DNA of 64,000 bases from DASUPK01 sp963821705 (GTDB lineage: Bacteria; Actinomycetota; Thermoleophilia; Solirubrobacterales; 70-9): the NCBI GenBank assembly GCA_963821705.1, contig CAWGEV010000005.1:1-64000 (forward strand), written 5' to 3'. Each line of letters starts with the position of its first letter. Positions within the stretch are counted from its first letter, which is position 1. The notes beneath the pieces are model-generated. The model was not told where the DNA came from. It made no database searches and saw nothing but the letters and a program-made list of their open reading frames with translations. This document shows, in pieces, positions 36,357 through 44,370 of this stretch. The translations under genes and the position numbers were made by a program.

Positions 36357-36519
36357 CGTAGCAGCCCAGGAGCGTGGTCTTGCCCGCTCCTCGAGGCTGG
36401 GAGATCACCACCTCGCGGCGATCTGAGAGGACTGCCTGCATAACCTTGATCTGGAACGGCTCAAGCTGAAGGTCAAGCATCTCGGAGCAGAACCGCTTGA
36501 ACCGGGCGAGCTCGCTCAC
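36343..36519 (-). pseudogene. Phage terminase large subunit, N-terminal remnant
   Basis: From the GTG at 36519 the frame reads VSELARFKRFCSEMLDLQLE, PFQIKVMQAVLSDRREVVIS and QPRGAGKTTLLGCYAR, then stops. The arrangement of an FQ-type adenine motif before a Walker A loop (GAGKTT) is that of phage terminase large subunits. The rest of the gene is missing and replaced by the IS1595 remnant, with a 14-bp overlap of frames. It shows that phage DNA once passed through this segment. Confidence 0.6.
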
Positions 36520-36572
36520 TTCTTGACCACCCCTGAGCTACGGTTGGGCCGACACCGGGAAGGAGGCCATCC

Positions 36573-36791
36573 ATGACTGAGAAAAGCCCCGGTGAGCTCC
36601 GGGCGGCTCCGGGCGATCGGCTGGTGGTGGAGGGCCATCATCAGGGCGAAGCCCAACGTGACGGCGAGATCGTTGAAGTCCACGGCGAGGACGGTGGACC
36701 CCCGTTCGTCGTTCGCTGGGAGGACGGAACGACCACCACGCTCTATCCGAGTTCGGACGTCAAGGTCCAGCATTTCCCGAAGGACTCCTGA
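36573..36791 (+). CDS. DUF1918 protein
   Basis: Small 72-residue protein, GELRAAPGDRLVVEGHHQGE ... WEDGTTTTLYPSSDVKVQHF. Matches DUF1918, an SH3-like barrel family widespread in actinobacteria; function unknown. Strong GGAAGGAGG upstream of the ATG. Confidence 0.85.
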   Translation: MTEKSPGELRAAPGDRLVVEGHHQGEAQRDGEIVEVHGEDGGPPFVVRWEDGTTTTLYPSSDVKVQHFPKDS

Positions 36792-36802
36792 AACTCGGTA
36801 GC

Positions 36803-37018
36803 TCACTTCGACCCGAGGATCTCTGCCAGTAGGTCCCCGTCTCCGCTCGGCTGCTCTCCGCGCAGCGCGCGCTCCAGGGCAACGGCTGCGCCGACCTTGC
36901 CGTCCTTGGCGAGCCCGTAGAGGATGTGGACAGCCTCATCGTGGGTGGGATCGCCCTCGGGTGGCGGGCCCTGCAGCAGCCGGCGGAGGTACTCCGCGCG
37001 GCTCGTCGGACCCCTCAT
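36803..37018 (-). CDS. Hypothetical small protein
   Basis: A 71-residue helical protein (RAEYLRRLLQGPPPEGDPTH, VHILYGLAKDGKVGAAVALE). I do not recognise it. Its all-helical, charged character and its place 280 bp from a terminase remnant allow a phage origin such as a terminase small subunit or helper, but this is a guess. A 21-codon frame (37081 down to 37016) ends on its ATG (ATGA). Confidence 0.45.
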   Translation of the reverse strand: MRGPTSRAEYLRRLLQGPPPEGDPTHDEAVHILYGLAKDGKVGAAVALERALRGEQPSGDGDLLAEILGSK

Positions 37019-37421
37019 TTCGTCCAGGCGGTCATCTCGGACCCCGCCAAACGCAGCTTGACGGCCAGATCACGCCTCATCGCTTCAGTAAGGGCCGGTC
37101 CGCCCGATAGGTCGTCTTGGAGCGGTCAACCGCCTCCCGGATGCTTTGGCGGGGGGCCGCTCCATTCTGTTTTCGCTGGTACTTCGTCGGTAGTTCTCTT
37201 CGCATAATTTCGTTGTTTCCTCAGAGGGAGCGGTCCCTAGCCACCGGCTTTGTGCAACGAGCCCATCGGCTGCGACGGGGGCCGCTCCCCCTTTTGTCTG
37301 CGGCATCTTTGGGGCCTCATCGCATCCTTTGACGGCGCGCACAGGCGACCAACCGGCGGTTTGCTGAGCGGTCAGTCCTGCGCTGGCACCCTCCCCTACG
37401 CCGCGAGATACTGCGTGGGCG
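37019..37421. other. Gene-poor interval
   Basis: About 400 bp with only the 21-codon frame ending at the hypothetical gene's start. The middle (37150-37330) is relatively T-rich. I see no gene, tRNA or palindrome of the local family. Confidence 0.4.
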
Positions 37422-37847
37422 ATGTCGGAGGAGAACGTCGAGATTGTGCGGGGCGTCTTCGAGAGCTTCCAGGCGTCCGTGGAGCGCGGGGATTTCCGCC
37501 GCGGGGATGCGATCGAGGCTGGACTTCTTGACGCCGATTTCGAGTGGGTTCCCGCCACGGAAATACCAACCGCCGAGAGCTATCGGGGCTTGGACGGGTT
37601 TGCGAGGTTCATGGAGACCTGGATCGAGGACTTCGACCGCTGGTCGATCGAGCTTGAGCAGTTGGTCGACGCGGGCGGTGACCGCGTCGTAGCGATTGCT
37701 CGTCAGGACGCCACTGGAAAGGGAAGCGGCGCACCGGTCGAGTTGAAGTTTGCGCTGCTCTACGAGTTGGAAGTTGGCCGGGTGGTTCGGATTCGCAATT
37801 TCCTGGATCCCGCACAAGCCCTCGAAGCCGCCGGGCTGTCGGGATAG
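37422..37847 (+). CDS. SnoaL-like / NTF2-fold protein
   Basis: A 141-residue alpha+beta cone protein: MSEENVEIVRGVFESFQASV, LLDADFEWVPATE, YRGLDGFARFMETWIEDF and RVVRIRNFLDPAQALEAAGL. Members include polyketide cyclases and steroid isomerases but most are uncharacterised; no catalytic set can be assigned. Monocistronic; the palindrome cluster at 37850 begins 2 bases after the stop. Confidence 0.82.
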   Translation: MSEENVEIVRGVFESFQASVERGDFRRGDAIEAGLLDADFEWVPATEIPTAESYRGLDGFARFMETWIEDFDRWSIELEQLVDAGGDRVVAIARQDATGKGSGAPVELKFALLYELEVGRVVRIRNFLDPAQALEAAGLSG

Positions 37848-37849
37848 CC

Positions 37850-37931
37850 GCTTTGGACGAGAAGCAGCACTCCTGCTTCGCATGGAAAGGAGGGGTCTCC
37901 GACCTGGCGCTCGCTTCTCGCGCGAAGGGAG
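37850..37931. repeat. Cluster of three palindromes (classes B, A, C)
   Basis: GCTTTGGACGAGAAGC (37850-37865), CTGCTTCGCATGGAAAGGAG (37873-37892, degenerate class A) and GCTTCTCGCGCGAAGGGAGC (37912-37931, class C-like) in a row between the SnoaL-like and RNase H genes. Confidence 0.7.
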
Positions 37932-37958
37932 CGGGCTCGTCGATGCTCGACGTCGTGA

Positions 37959-38420
37959 TTAGTCGGTGGCGTGGGTTACGGGCTCGCCTTTGAAGGCTTG
38001 ATCGACAAGCTTGTCAGCGTCTTTGTTCATCTCGCGGGGGACCCAGGAAAGTTGCCATGCCTTGAAGGCCTTGAGGGCTTCCTGCGCCGCTTCGTAGAGC
38101 TCGGTGGCTCGCTCGTTCTTGTTCCATCCACGAGTCATCTGGTTGACGACGGTCGCGGAGTCGCTGAACGCGGCGATATAGGGGAGTTCTTCCTCGGCGG
38201 CGAGCTTGAGACCGCGAATCAGGGCGTGGTATTCGGCTTCGAGCGGACTGCCGACGGGTCCCACCACCTTCTCGGGCACCCTTCTCAACACTTCGCCACA
38301 GTCGGGTTCCTGGAGAATGACCCCGATGGCGCCCTCCGTCTGGCCTTGTTCGCTGGCTCTTATTCCTCCGTCGATGAACAGCAGGTAGTAGCCCTTCTTG
38401 AGGTCATCAACCACGAGCAA
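37959..38420 (-). CDS. RNase H-like protein (reverse-transcriptase-like RNase HI type)
   Basis: A 153-residue RNase H fold: YYLLFIDGGIRASEQG (first catalytic Asp), GSPLEAEYHALIRGLKLA (catalytic Glu), YIAAFSDSATVVNQMTRGW (second Asp) and the late helix SWVPREMNKDADKLVDQAF (final Asp). Resembles the RVT_3 proteins that act on RNA/DNA hybrids. The start is uncertain because upstream residues are not conserved. It lies alone between palindrome clusters. Confidence 0.8.
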   Translation of the reverse strand: MLVVDDLKKGYYLLFIDGGIRASEQGQTEGAIGVILQEPDCGEVLRRVPEKVVGPVGSPLEAEYHALIRGLKLAAEEELPYIAAFSDSATVVNQMTRGWNKNERATELYEAAQEALKAFKAWQLSWVPREMNKDADKLVDQAFKGEPVTHATD

Positions 38421-38496
38421 CTCCGGACGTGGGCATCACTAGCCCTCCTTTTCTCGCCACTTCTCTTGGTGTCCTTCCGGATGGTCCCAGAGTGTC

Positions 38497-38610
38497 GCTT
38501 CCGCGTGAAAGTAGGCGTAGGGCGGCGTCGCATGGATCGGCGAGAAGTACTGCTTTGGACGAAAAGCAGCACTCCTCAGAGAGGCGCCTGCTTTTCGCGC
38601 GGAGCAGCAG
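38497..38610. repeat. Cluster of three palindromes (classes C, B, C)
   Basis: GCTTCCGCGTGAAAGT (38497-38512), CTGCTTTGGACGAAAAGCAG (38550-38569) and a longer CTGCTTTTCGCGCGGAGCAG (38588-38607) between the RNase H and MTHFR-like genes. Confidence 0.7.
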
Positions 38611-38611
38611 G

Positions 38612-39442
38612 TCAGCTAATCGGTTCCTCTCGCCGCTCCGACGCGCCGCGCGCGCTACGGAACGCCGCCGCCACGTCCCGCGTTTCGACTTCCGCGCCGA
38701 GCGGATAGACGTGCAACGCATCGACTCCGGGCACGGCTGCGAGTTCCGCAGCAAGCTCGACTGCAAGGTCGACGCCTCCGCCGGCCCTGACCCTCCGGTC
38801 GGCGGACTCCGGGATCACACATCCGGGCAGCGCTCGCACGTTGTCAGCCATGCGTGCGGTTCGCAGTACGCCGACGCCGGCGTAGAACCGCACCCTCGCG
38901 AGGAGATCCGAGGCAGTGGCGAAGAATCGCTGGAGCGCATCGAGGTCGAACACCATCTGCGACTGGAGAAAGTCGACGCCTGCGGTTAGCTTCTTCTCGA
39001 GCAGCCGTAGCTCGCGGTGGAGGTCGGGCGCGAACGGGTTTACGACAGCGCCGACCGCAAGCTCATGCGGCTGAGTCCATTCCTTTGCCTTGGCGATAAG
39101 CGACGTTGCGGTCAGGTCTTTGACGCGAGGTACTCCCTCCACAGGGTCTCCATAAAGGCAGAGGACGCCCTCCGACCCAAGCGCGGCGGCACCCACTACC
39201 TGGGATTGCAGTGCCATGCGATTGCGGTCGCGGCACGAGACGTGCACCACGGTCGCGACGCCCTGCTCGCGAGCCAAAGCCACGGCCGCCAGCGGCGACA
39301 TCCGCGGTTGGCCTGCATGGTTGTCGGTAAGACCGACCAGGTCAACGGTATCGGCGAGCGCCGCGATTCGTTCGCGGACTCGCAGTGCATCCGGCCTGCC
39401 CGGCAGGGAGATCTCGGCCGAAGTCAATGCGGCAAGCGGCAT
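38612..39442 (-). CDS. Methylenetetrahydrofolate reductase-like TIM-barrel protein
   Basis: A 276-residue protein of the MTHFR/MetF family (PF02219): EISLPGRPDALRVRERIAAL, VGLTDNHAGQPRMSPLAAVALAREQG, HVSCRDRNRMALQSQVVGAAALG, CLYGDPVEG, FLQSQMVFDLDALQRF and RFYAGVGVLRTARMADNV. It keeps the flavin-barrel landmarks but differs from housekeeping MetF in its N-terminus and may serve another folate or corrinoid reaction. Monocistronic, enclosed by palindrome clusters on both sides. Confidence 0.78.
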   Translation of the reverse strand: MPLAALTSAEISLPGRPDALRVRERIAALADTVDLVGLTDNHAGQPRMSPLAAVALAREQGVATVVHVSCRDRNRMALQSQVVGAAALGSEGVLCLYGDPVEGVPRVKDLTATSLIAKAKEWTQPHELAVGAVVNPFAPDLHRELRLLEKKLTAGVDFLQSQMVFDLDALQRFFATASDLLARVRFYAGVGVLRTARMADNVRALPGCVIPESADRRVRAGGGVDLAVELAAELAAVPGVDALHVYPLGAEVETRDVAAAFRSARGASERREEPIS

Positions 39443-39484
39443 CCCGACAGGCTAACTCCCAATCCGAGCTGCCAGCGCGCTACC

Positions 39485-39579
39485 GCTTCCGCGTGAAAGC
39501 AGGAGTCTCAGCCGAGTCGGCAGGATCGCCTGAGAGTGCCGCTTTGGACGAGAAGCGGCTATCGCTTTGCATGGAAAGC
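39485..39579. repeat. Cluster of three palindromes (classes C, B, A)
   Basis: GCTTCCGCGTGAAAGC (39485-39500), GCTTTGGACGAGAAGC within GCC/GGC extensions (39538-39559, 11-base arms counting mismatches) and GCTTTGCATGGAAAGC (39564-39579) upstream of the MTHFR-like gene. Confidence 0.8.
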
Positions 39580-39681
39580 AGCGGCTCGATCAGCGCTCTT
39601 GCGCTCGGCTCTGTGCCCACGTAGGAGTAAGGAGCAGGCCCCCTCGTGTCTCGACGCGGGCCTGCTCCATGTCGCGGTGGG

Positions 39682-40194
39682 CTAGTGCCCGGGAGGCGGC
39701 CCTGGCGGGCCAAGGATCTCGAACCCGTTTCGCTCCGCTATCGCGGCAAGCCGCTCCATGTCGGGGGGACCTTCGAGCGGCGGCGGCAGGACGCGCTCGG
39801 GAGCCGGCTCACCGACTTCTCTCAGGAATCCCTCGAACTGCATCGGCTGGAACCCGACCAGGGCCCTCGCTTCACCGGACTCGACGTAGAAGGTGTGCGG
39901 CACCCCCTTGGGGCCGAACGCGAACGAACCGGCCTTCAGGGACAGCTTCGTATCCGCGACCCAAAAGGTCAGCTCGCCCTCGAGGACGTAGAACCACTCG
40001 TCCTCCTCGGGATGAACGTGCCAGGGCGGGCCGACGCCGGCGGGCACGACGATCTCCAGTAGCCCGTATTCCCCACCCGTGTCCTTGCCGCTGATCTTGA
40101 CTGTTTGCAGCATCCCGAGCAGCCAGAACGCCTCGCCTTCGTTCTCGTCCAGCAGGTATCCGAGCCCTGCTCGCTCTTCAGAGGTGGTGGTCAT
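39682..40194 (-). CDS. Cupin-domain protein
   Basis: A 170-residue single-cupin protein. Cupin motif 1 reads PPWHVHPEEDEWFYVLEGEL (His-x-His, Glu) and motif 2 reads FGPKGVPHTFYVES. It resembles quercetin-dioxygenase-like cupins, so metal-dependent oxidation or sensing is possible, but substrate is unknown. It is divergent from a MarR regulator with only 40 bp between start codons, which suggests control by that regulator. Confidence 0.83.
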   Translation of the reverse strand: MTTTSEERAGLGYLLDENEGEAFWLLGMLQTVKISGKDTGGEYGLLEIVVPAGVGPPWHVHPEEDEWFYVLEGELTFWVADTKLSLKAGSFAFGPKGVPHTFYVESGEARALVGFQPMQFEGFLREVGEPAPERVLPPPLEGPPDMERLAAIAERNGFEILGPPGPPPGH

Positions 40195-40221
40195 TTCCCG
40201 CTCCTTCGCTAGATGGTATGA

Positions 40222-40252
40222 TCTGCAATTGTCTATGAAACAACAGTTGCAG
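40222..40252. promoter_or_regulatory. Possible MarR operator in the cupin/marR intergenic region
   Basis: Imperfect inverted repeat GCAATTGT ... ACAACAGTTGC surrounds the marR ATG at 40235. Position between divergent genes is typical for autoregulated MarR operators. A TATGAT-like -10 lies just upstream. Confidence 0.45.
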
Positions 40253-40747
40253 AGCGGACTATCTCAAGAGCAACGCTCTTTGTCAAGCCCCTCGTCCGAA
40301 CGGTTGCGCTGCTGGCGCCTGTTCTTCGAGAGCGCGCTGGCGCTGGGGGACCTGCTCGACGCCGAACTCCAGCGCGACGTGGGCATCCCGCAGCGCTGGT
40401 ACGACGTCCTCGTCCACGCCGAGGAGTTCCCTGAAGGCATCCGCATGAACGAGCTCGCGGAGCAGATCCTCTACAGCAAGAGCGGCTTCACTCGGGTGGT
40501 CGATCGGATGGAGAAGGAGGGACTCGTTCGGCGTATCCGCCCCGAGCACGACCGGCGCTCGATTCTCGTCGCCCTCACCGACAAGGGGACCGAGACGCTC
40601 GCCCGGGCTCGCCGCTACCACCGGGACGGAATCGAACGACACTTCGCTCAGCATCTCACCGACGCCGACGTCAAGGCGCTCACACGAGCGCTCGAGAAGG
40701 TGAGCACCCACGCGCGTCCCCTTCGCCCCGGCCGCATCCGAGGCTGA
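40235..40747 (+). CDS. MarR-family transcriptional regulator
   Basis: Winged-helix repressor of about 170 residues, start placed at the ATG at 40235 (MKQQLQSGLSQEQRSL) after the cupin promoter region. Core: RWYDVLVHAEEFPEGIRMNELAEQILYSKSGFTRVVDRMEKEGLVRRIRPEHDRRSILVALTDKG, giving the recognition helix and the DxRS/R wing. Probably regulates the divergent cupin gene and itself in response to a small aromatic ligand (inference). Confidence 0.9.
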   Translation: MKQQLQSGLSQEQRSLSSPSSERLRCWRLFFESALALGDLLDAELQRDVGIPQRWYDVLVHAEEFPEGIRMNELAEQILYSKSGFTRVVDRMEKEGLVRRIRPEHDRRSILVALTDKGTETLARARRYHRDGIERHFAQHLTDADVKALTRALEKVSTHARPLRPGRIRG

Positions 40748-40766
40748 GGCGCGCCAGCCCGTTGCT

Positions 40767-40788
40767 GCCGCTTTGGACGAGAAGCGGC
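40767..40788. repeat. Palindrome, class B
   Basis: GCTTTGGACGAGAAGC flanked by GCC and GGC, 19 bases after the marR stop. Confidence 0.8.
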
Positions 40789-40810
40789 TGTTTCTGGACC
40801 AGTACGAGCG

Positions 40811-41092
40811 TCAGCTACGGCGAAGCGGGATGGGCTCGCCCCAGGCGGGCACCTCGAAATACTCGGGCGCTGCCTCGGCGGCCTCGGCCGGGCGAACGCG
40901 ATACCTCCCCTCACTGACGGCGCAGATGGCAACACCCTTGGAAGCAGAATCCGCCTCGACCGGGGCTCCCATCGAATACCAGTGCCCGTCCATCTCACGT
41001 TCGACCTCAAACAACTCCATCCACCCGATCGTGTCGCGCCGAATATCGCAGTACAAGCGGAGTGGGTACCGATGCCCCTCGGTGCTGAGCAC
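40811..41092 (-). CDS. Hypothetical protein
   Basis: A 93-residue soluble protein with no recognised family: YPLRLYCDIRRDTIGWMELF, EVEREMDGHWYSMGAPVEAD, AVSEGRYRVRPAEAAEAAPE. Charged, with a short beta-rich pattern. Open frame with normal codon use; monocistronic. Its promoter side carries the IS30-interrupted palindrome. Confidence 0.5.
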   Translation of the reverse strand: MLSTEGHRYPLRLYCDIRRDTIGWMELFEVEREMDGHWYSMGAPVEADSASKGVAICAVSEGRYRVRPAEAAEAAPEYFEVPAWGEPIPLRRS

Positions 41093-41166
41093 GCAGAGAA
41101 GGCCCCCGGGGTGAGACTCGGGGGAGGCGGCAGCGCTTTCGGACGGCCAGCTGCAACTCAGGAATA

Positions 41167-41177
41167 GCCGCTTTGGA
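41167..41177. repeat. Left half of class B palindrome, split by IS30-like element
   Basis: GCCGCTTTGGA here and ACGAGAAGCGGC at 42518-42529 together rebuild a complete class B palindrome. Confidence 0.75.
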
Positions 41178-42517
41178 TATTGACCTCAACCGGTCAACGC
41201 ACCACCCCTGACGTCTCGCATCGTCTCACCTAGTCCGAGCGCTGTCGAGCGAAGGCCGTAGGCCGAAGCGAGATCAGCGCTCGGCGCCGGTCTTCTCAAG
41301 CCCGTCGATCAGCTCTGCGAGCTTCTCGGCCGGGGTCCGAAAGCCGAGCGTCTGGCGCGGGCGGCCGTTGAGCTTTGCGGCGACCTCGTCGAGGCGCTCC
41401 TGGCTGATCCCCTCGAGGCTCTTGCCCTTCGGGAAGTACTGACGAAGGAGGCCGTTGGTGTTCTCGTTCGAGCCCCGCTGCCAGGGGCTTCGGGGATCGC
41501 AGAAGTAGACCTCGACCCCGGACTCGACCGCAAAGCGCCGGTGCTCCGCCATCTCCGAGCCCTGGTCCCAGGTGAGCGAGCGGCGAAGCTGGGCCGGCAG
41601 CGTCGTGATGCTCGCCTTGAGCGCGTCTGCGACCTCGACGGCGCCGCTCCCCTCGGGCAGGGCGACGAGCTGGCAGTAGCGGGTCTGGCGCTCGACCAGG
41701 GTCACGATCGCGTTCGTTCGCGTCCCGATCAGGAGGTCGCCCTCCCAGTGGCCGGGGACCGCTCGGTCTGCGACCTCCGGCGGGCGCTCGGAGATCATCA
41801 CCATCCCGGTGAGCTTGCCCTGGCCCTGGCGCTTTGACGATTGCGAGCGGGCATAGCGCCTCGAGCGGCCTCTTCTGAGGTGGCGGGTGAGCTCTCGCTT
41901 GAGCGTCCCCCGCGCCTGGACGTAGAGGGCGCGGTAGATCGTCTCGTGCGAGACCCGCATCGCCTCATTGTCGGGGTATTGGATCTTGAGCCAGCCCGAG
42001 ATCTGCTCGGGGGAGTGGTCGGCTCGAAGCCGCTCTGAGATGAGGCGCCGCAGCTGCGGGCAGAGCTCGAGCTTGGTCGGCCGTGGCCGCCGGGCCCTCC
42101 TTGAGGCCTCGCGCTCCGCCGCGTGGGCGCGGTAGCGCCGGCGCCCGCAGCGGTCGATCTCCCGGGCGATCGTGGTGGGTGAGCGTCCCAGGGTGCGGGC
42201 GATCTCGCGGGCGGAGTGCCCGCGGGCGATCCCGCGCGAGATCTCCTCGCGCTCGTTCAGGCTCAGGCACCTCGCCGCCCGCCGTCGCGGCCTTGGGCGG
42301 ATGCCGCCGACCCTCGCCAGGTAGCGGCTCACCGTCGCTCGAGGGATGCCGAGCCGGCGGCCGATCTCCGCCTCGCTCAGCCCCTGCGCTCGCAGCTCCC
42401 AGATCCCGTCCTTCACGGCCTCGCTCAGGCCGTAGCCCTTTGGCATCACCGCACCTCCTTCGTTGGTCAGCGAGTCGCTGACTCTCTCGGGTGGTGCGGC
42501 GGTGGTTTGAGACCACC
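41178..42517 (-). mobile_element. IS30-family insertion sequence
   Basis: About 1340 bp. Imperfect inverted ends share CGCACCACCC: left TTGACCTCAACCGGTCAACG..., right (reverse complement) TGGTCTCAAACCACCGC.... Apparent target duplication is only one shared A, so exact ends are uncertain by a few bases. The flanks are the two halves of a class B palindrome. Confidence 0.82.
41274..42446 (-). CDS. IS30-family transposase
   Basis: DDE transposase of 390 residues from the ATG at 42446 (GGAGGTGCGGTG upstream). Two N-terminal helix-turn-helices (LSEAEIGRRLGIPRATVSRYL and HSAREIARTLGRSPTTIARE) precede the catalytic core: VPGHWEGDLLIG (Asp), LRRSLTWDQGSEMAEH (Asp) and SNENTNGLLRQYFPKG (Glu). Complete, so likely functional. 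Confidence 0.95.
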   Translation of the reverse strand: MPKGYGLSEAVKDGIWELRAQGLSEAEIGRRLGIPRATVSRYLARVGGIRPRPRRRAARCLSLNEREEISRGIARGHSAREIARTLGRSPTTIAREIDRCGRRRYRAHAAEREASRRARRPRPTKLELCPQLRRLISERLRADHSPEQISGWLKIQYPDNEAMRVSHETIYRALYVQARGTLKRELTRHLRRGRSRRYARSQSSKRQGQGKLTGMVMISERPPEVADRAVPGHWEGDLLIGTRTNAIVTLVERQTRYCQLVALPEGSGAVEVADALKASITTLPAQLRRSLTWDQGSEMAEHRRFAVESGVEVYFCDPRSPWQRGSNENTNGLLRQYFPKGKSLEGISQERLDEVAAKLNGRPRQTLGFRTPAEKLAELIDGLEKTGAER

Positions 42518-42550
42518 ACGAGAAGCGGCGCTTCCAAGACACTCTCCGCC

Positions 42551-43198
42551 TCAGGAAGAGCGGGCGAAGAGGCGAAGGAAGAACAGGAAGATATTGAGGA
42601 CGTCGAGGAATATCCCGGCTGCCAGCGGGATTGCATCGTCGGCGCCAGCCCGGCGGAGGCGATTGAAGTCAATGACGGTGTAGAGCCCGAAGATCGCCAG
42701 GCCGGCTAGCGACCAGGCGGTGTACACGGCCGGAATCTGGACGAAAATCAGGACGATGCCCGCGCCCAGCAGCGCCAAGAGCAGCACGAAGGCGATCCGG
42801 TAAAGGAACGAGAGGTCGCGGCGAACCGCGTAACCCCCGGCTCCGAGGACCGCAACGAACAGCGCCGTGGCCCCGAACGCCTGACGGACCGCCGTCGGGT
42901 CGGTCTTCGAGTAGTAGTTGATGGTGGTCGCGACGCTCCCACCGATCAGCAACCCGAAGGCGAACAGCAGTGTCAATGCCAGGCCGGTCTGGCCGCGGGC
43001 GTTGGCAGCGTGCAAGCCGATCAAGCAGCCGAGGGAGAGCAGCCAGGCGATGAACCAGCCCGGGCCGCCCAGCCCTCGCCCCAGCCAGACCCCGAGGGTT
43101 GCGAAACCTACGGTCAAGGCAACGAGCGCCATGACGCGGCCGAAGAGAGCGGGCGTCGAGACCGTCGCCGGGCGTTCGGGGTAGGCGATTGCCGTCAC
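42551..43198 (-). CDS. Bax inhibitor-1/YccA family membrane protein
   Basis: A 215-residue protein with seven membrane helices; the family signature is visible in IFGLYTVIDFNRLRRAGADDAIPLAAGIFLDVLNIFLFFLRLF (conserved Asp pair region of BI-1, a pH-sensitive calcium leak in characterised members). Function in bacteria is unclear; membrane protein quality control or ion leak have been proposed. Monocistronic. Confidence 0.92.
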   Translation of the reverse strand: MTAIAYPERPATVSTPALFGRVMALVALTVGFATLGVWLGRGLGGPGWFIAWLLSLGCLIGLHAANARGQTGLALTLLFAFGLLIGGSVATTINYYSKTDPTAVRQAFGATALFVAVLGAGGYAVRRDLSFLYRIAFVLLLALLGAGIVLIFVQIPAVYTAWSLAGLAIFGLYTVIDFNRLRRAGADDAIPLAAGIFLDVLNIFLFFLRLFARSS

Positions 43199-43258
43199 CG
43201 GGCCGCACCCTACTTAGGTTCGAACTCGTCTCACCTCGGCGTGTGCCGTCTCATGCCC

Positions 43259-43274
43259 GCTTTGGACGAGAAGC
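43259..43274. repeat. Palindrome, class B
   Basis: GCTTTGGACGAGAAGC between the BI-1 and ABM-like genes. Confidence 0.8.
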
Positions 43275-43351
43275 ACCATTTCCCAGCCTGGAGCCGAGCT
43301 GAAGGTGGAGGCGGAGACGTTCGCAGGAGCGCTCCGCCCCGACGCCTCCAG

Positions 43352-43627
43352 CTAGCTCTTGATGATGTTGTGGATCTCGATGAAGGTTGGCTCGCCCGGG
43401 TCGAGCCCGACCTCGTCGAGGACCGGCATCATGCGCTCGCCAAAGGCCTCGAACTGCTTCTGCGACTCCCAGATCTCGCTCACATGGAGGGTCCCGTTCG
43501 AGCTGAAGCAGACGTGGTAATCGAGGCCGTCGGGCGGCCAGTTGCCTTGGGCCTCGAGCTTGCCGACAGCCTCGTCGTACTGCTCAGCGGTCATGGCCGA
43601 TGGGGTCCAGCGGACCAACATGCTCAT
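43352..43627 (-). CDS. Small ABM-fold-like protein
   Basis: A 91-residue protein starting at the ATG at 43627 (MSMLVRWTPSAMTAEQYDEA, GGAGGAGCT upstream). Pattern of beta strands around GLDYHVCFSSNGTLHVSEIW and helix SQKQFEAFGERMMPVLDEVG resembles antibiotic-biosynthesis-monooxygenase/ferredoxin-like dimeric barrels. No cofactor residues are recognised; function unknown. Confidence 0.68.
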   Translation of the reverse strand: MSMLVRWTPSAMTAEQYDEAVGKLEAQGNWPPDGLDYHVCFSSNGTLHVSEIWESQKQFEAFGERMMPVLDEVGLDPGEPTFIEIHNIIKS

Positions 43628-43736
43628 AGCTCCTCCTCGGTTCGGGTTCTTGGGCGACCCTAACGCACCAAGGAACACCCCCAAGAGTCCGCCTTAGCCA
43701 GTTTCGCGCAGAGGCGGTCACAAACGCTAGATAGCC

Positions 43737-43752
43737 GCTTCTCGTCCAAAGC
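43737..43752. repeat. Palindrome, class B (inverted orientation)
   Basis: GCTTCTCGTCCAAAGC, the reverse complement of the class B core, between two divergently transcribed genes. Confidence 0.8.
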
Positions 43753-43834
43753 GACACCCTGCACAGGCATAGAATCCCCACCGTGCTGACGGCACCGAGC
43801 CCGAGGCGACGACCAGGGGCGAAGAGAGTGGAAC

Positions 43835-44365
43835 ATGCTGCAGAGCGTTCGCAAGCGGCTCACCTACGCCAACGTGATGGCGACGATCGCCGTCTTCGGG
43901 GTAATAGCTGGCGGGGGCGCCTACGCCGCATCAAAGCTGAAGCTGAAGAACAACTCGGTCACCACGCAGAAGATCAGGGACGGCGCGGTTGTCAACTCCA
44001 AGCTCGCCGACGGCGCGGTGACTCGGTCCAAGCTGGCGTCCGGGATCAGTCAGTGCCCCGCGAACATGACGAAGGTGCTTCCCGACCTGTGTGTGGATTC
44101 AAACGACCGCTCCACCCCCAGCAACGCCACTTGGAACCAGTCCATACAGGGCTGTCAGGCCGCGGGCTTGAGGCTTCCCGACAGCGCGGAGGCATTGGCG
44201 ATGTATCCGGTCGTGAACCACAACAGTGACGGCTTGTACTGGACGGATGACGTCTCGAATAACACGGACGGGATCGTCCTCAATGGCGTGACAGATTCGC
44301 TCAATATCCTCGCTCGGACGGTTGCCACCACCTACCGCTGCGTCGCGACCCCGACCGCTCCCTAA
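43835..44365 (+). CDS. Exported protein with Thermoleophilia-type N-terminus
   Basis: A 176-residue protein. The N-terminal segment MLQSVRKRLTYANVMATIAV then FGVIAGGGAYAASKLK is a signal anchor, followed by the repeated KIRDGAVVNSKLADGAVTRSKLA pattern (beta-helical fibre-like turns, as in many exported proteins of this bacterial group). The C-terminal half has four Cys (CPANMTKVLPDLC, CQAAG, YRCVAT) suggesting disulfides. Function unknown. A palindrome begins 5 bases after the stop. Confidence 0.7.
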   Translation: MLQSVRKRLTYANVMATIAVFGVIAGGGAYAASKLKLKNNSVTTQKIRDGAVVNSKLADGAVTRSKLASGISQCPANMTKVLPDLCVDSNDRSTPSNATWNQSIQGCQAAGLRLPDSAEALAMYPVVNHNSDGLYWTDDVSNNTDGIVLNGVTDSLNILARTVATTYRCVATPTAP

Positions 44366-44370
44366 GTGCC

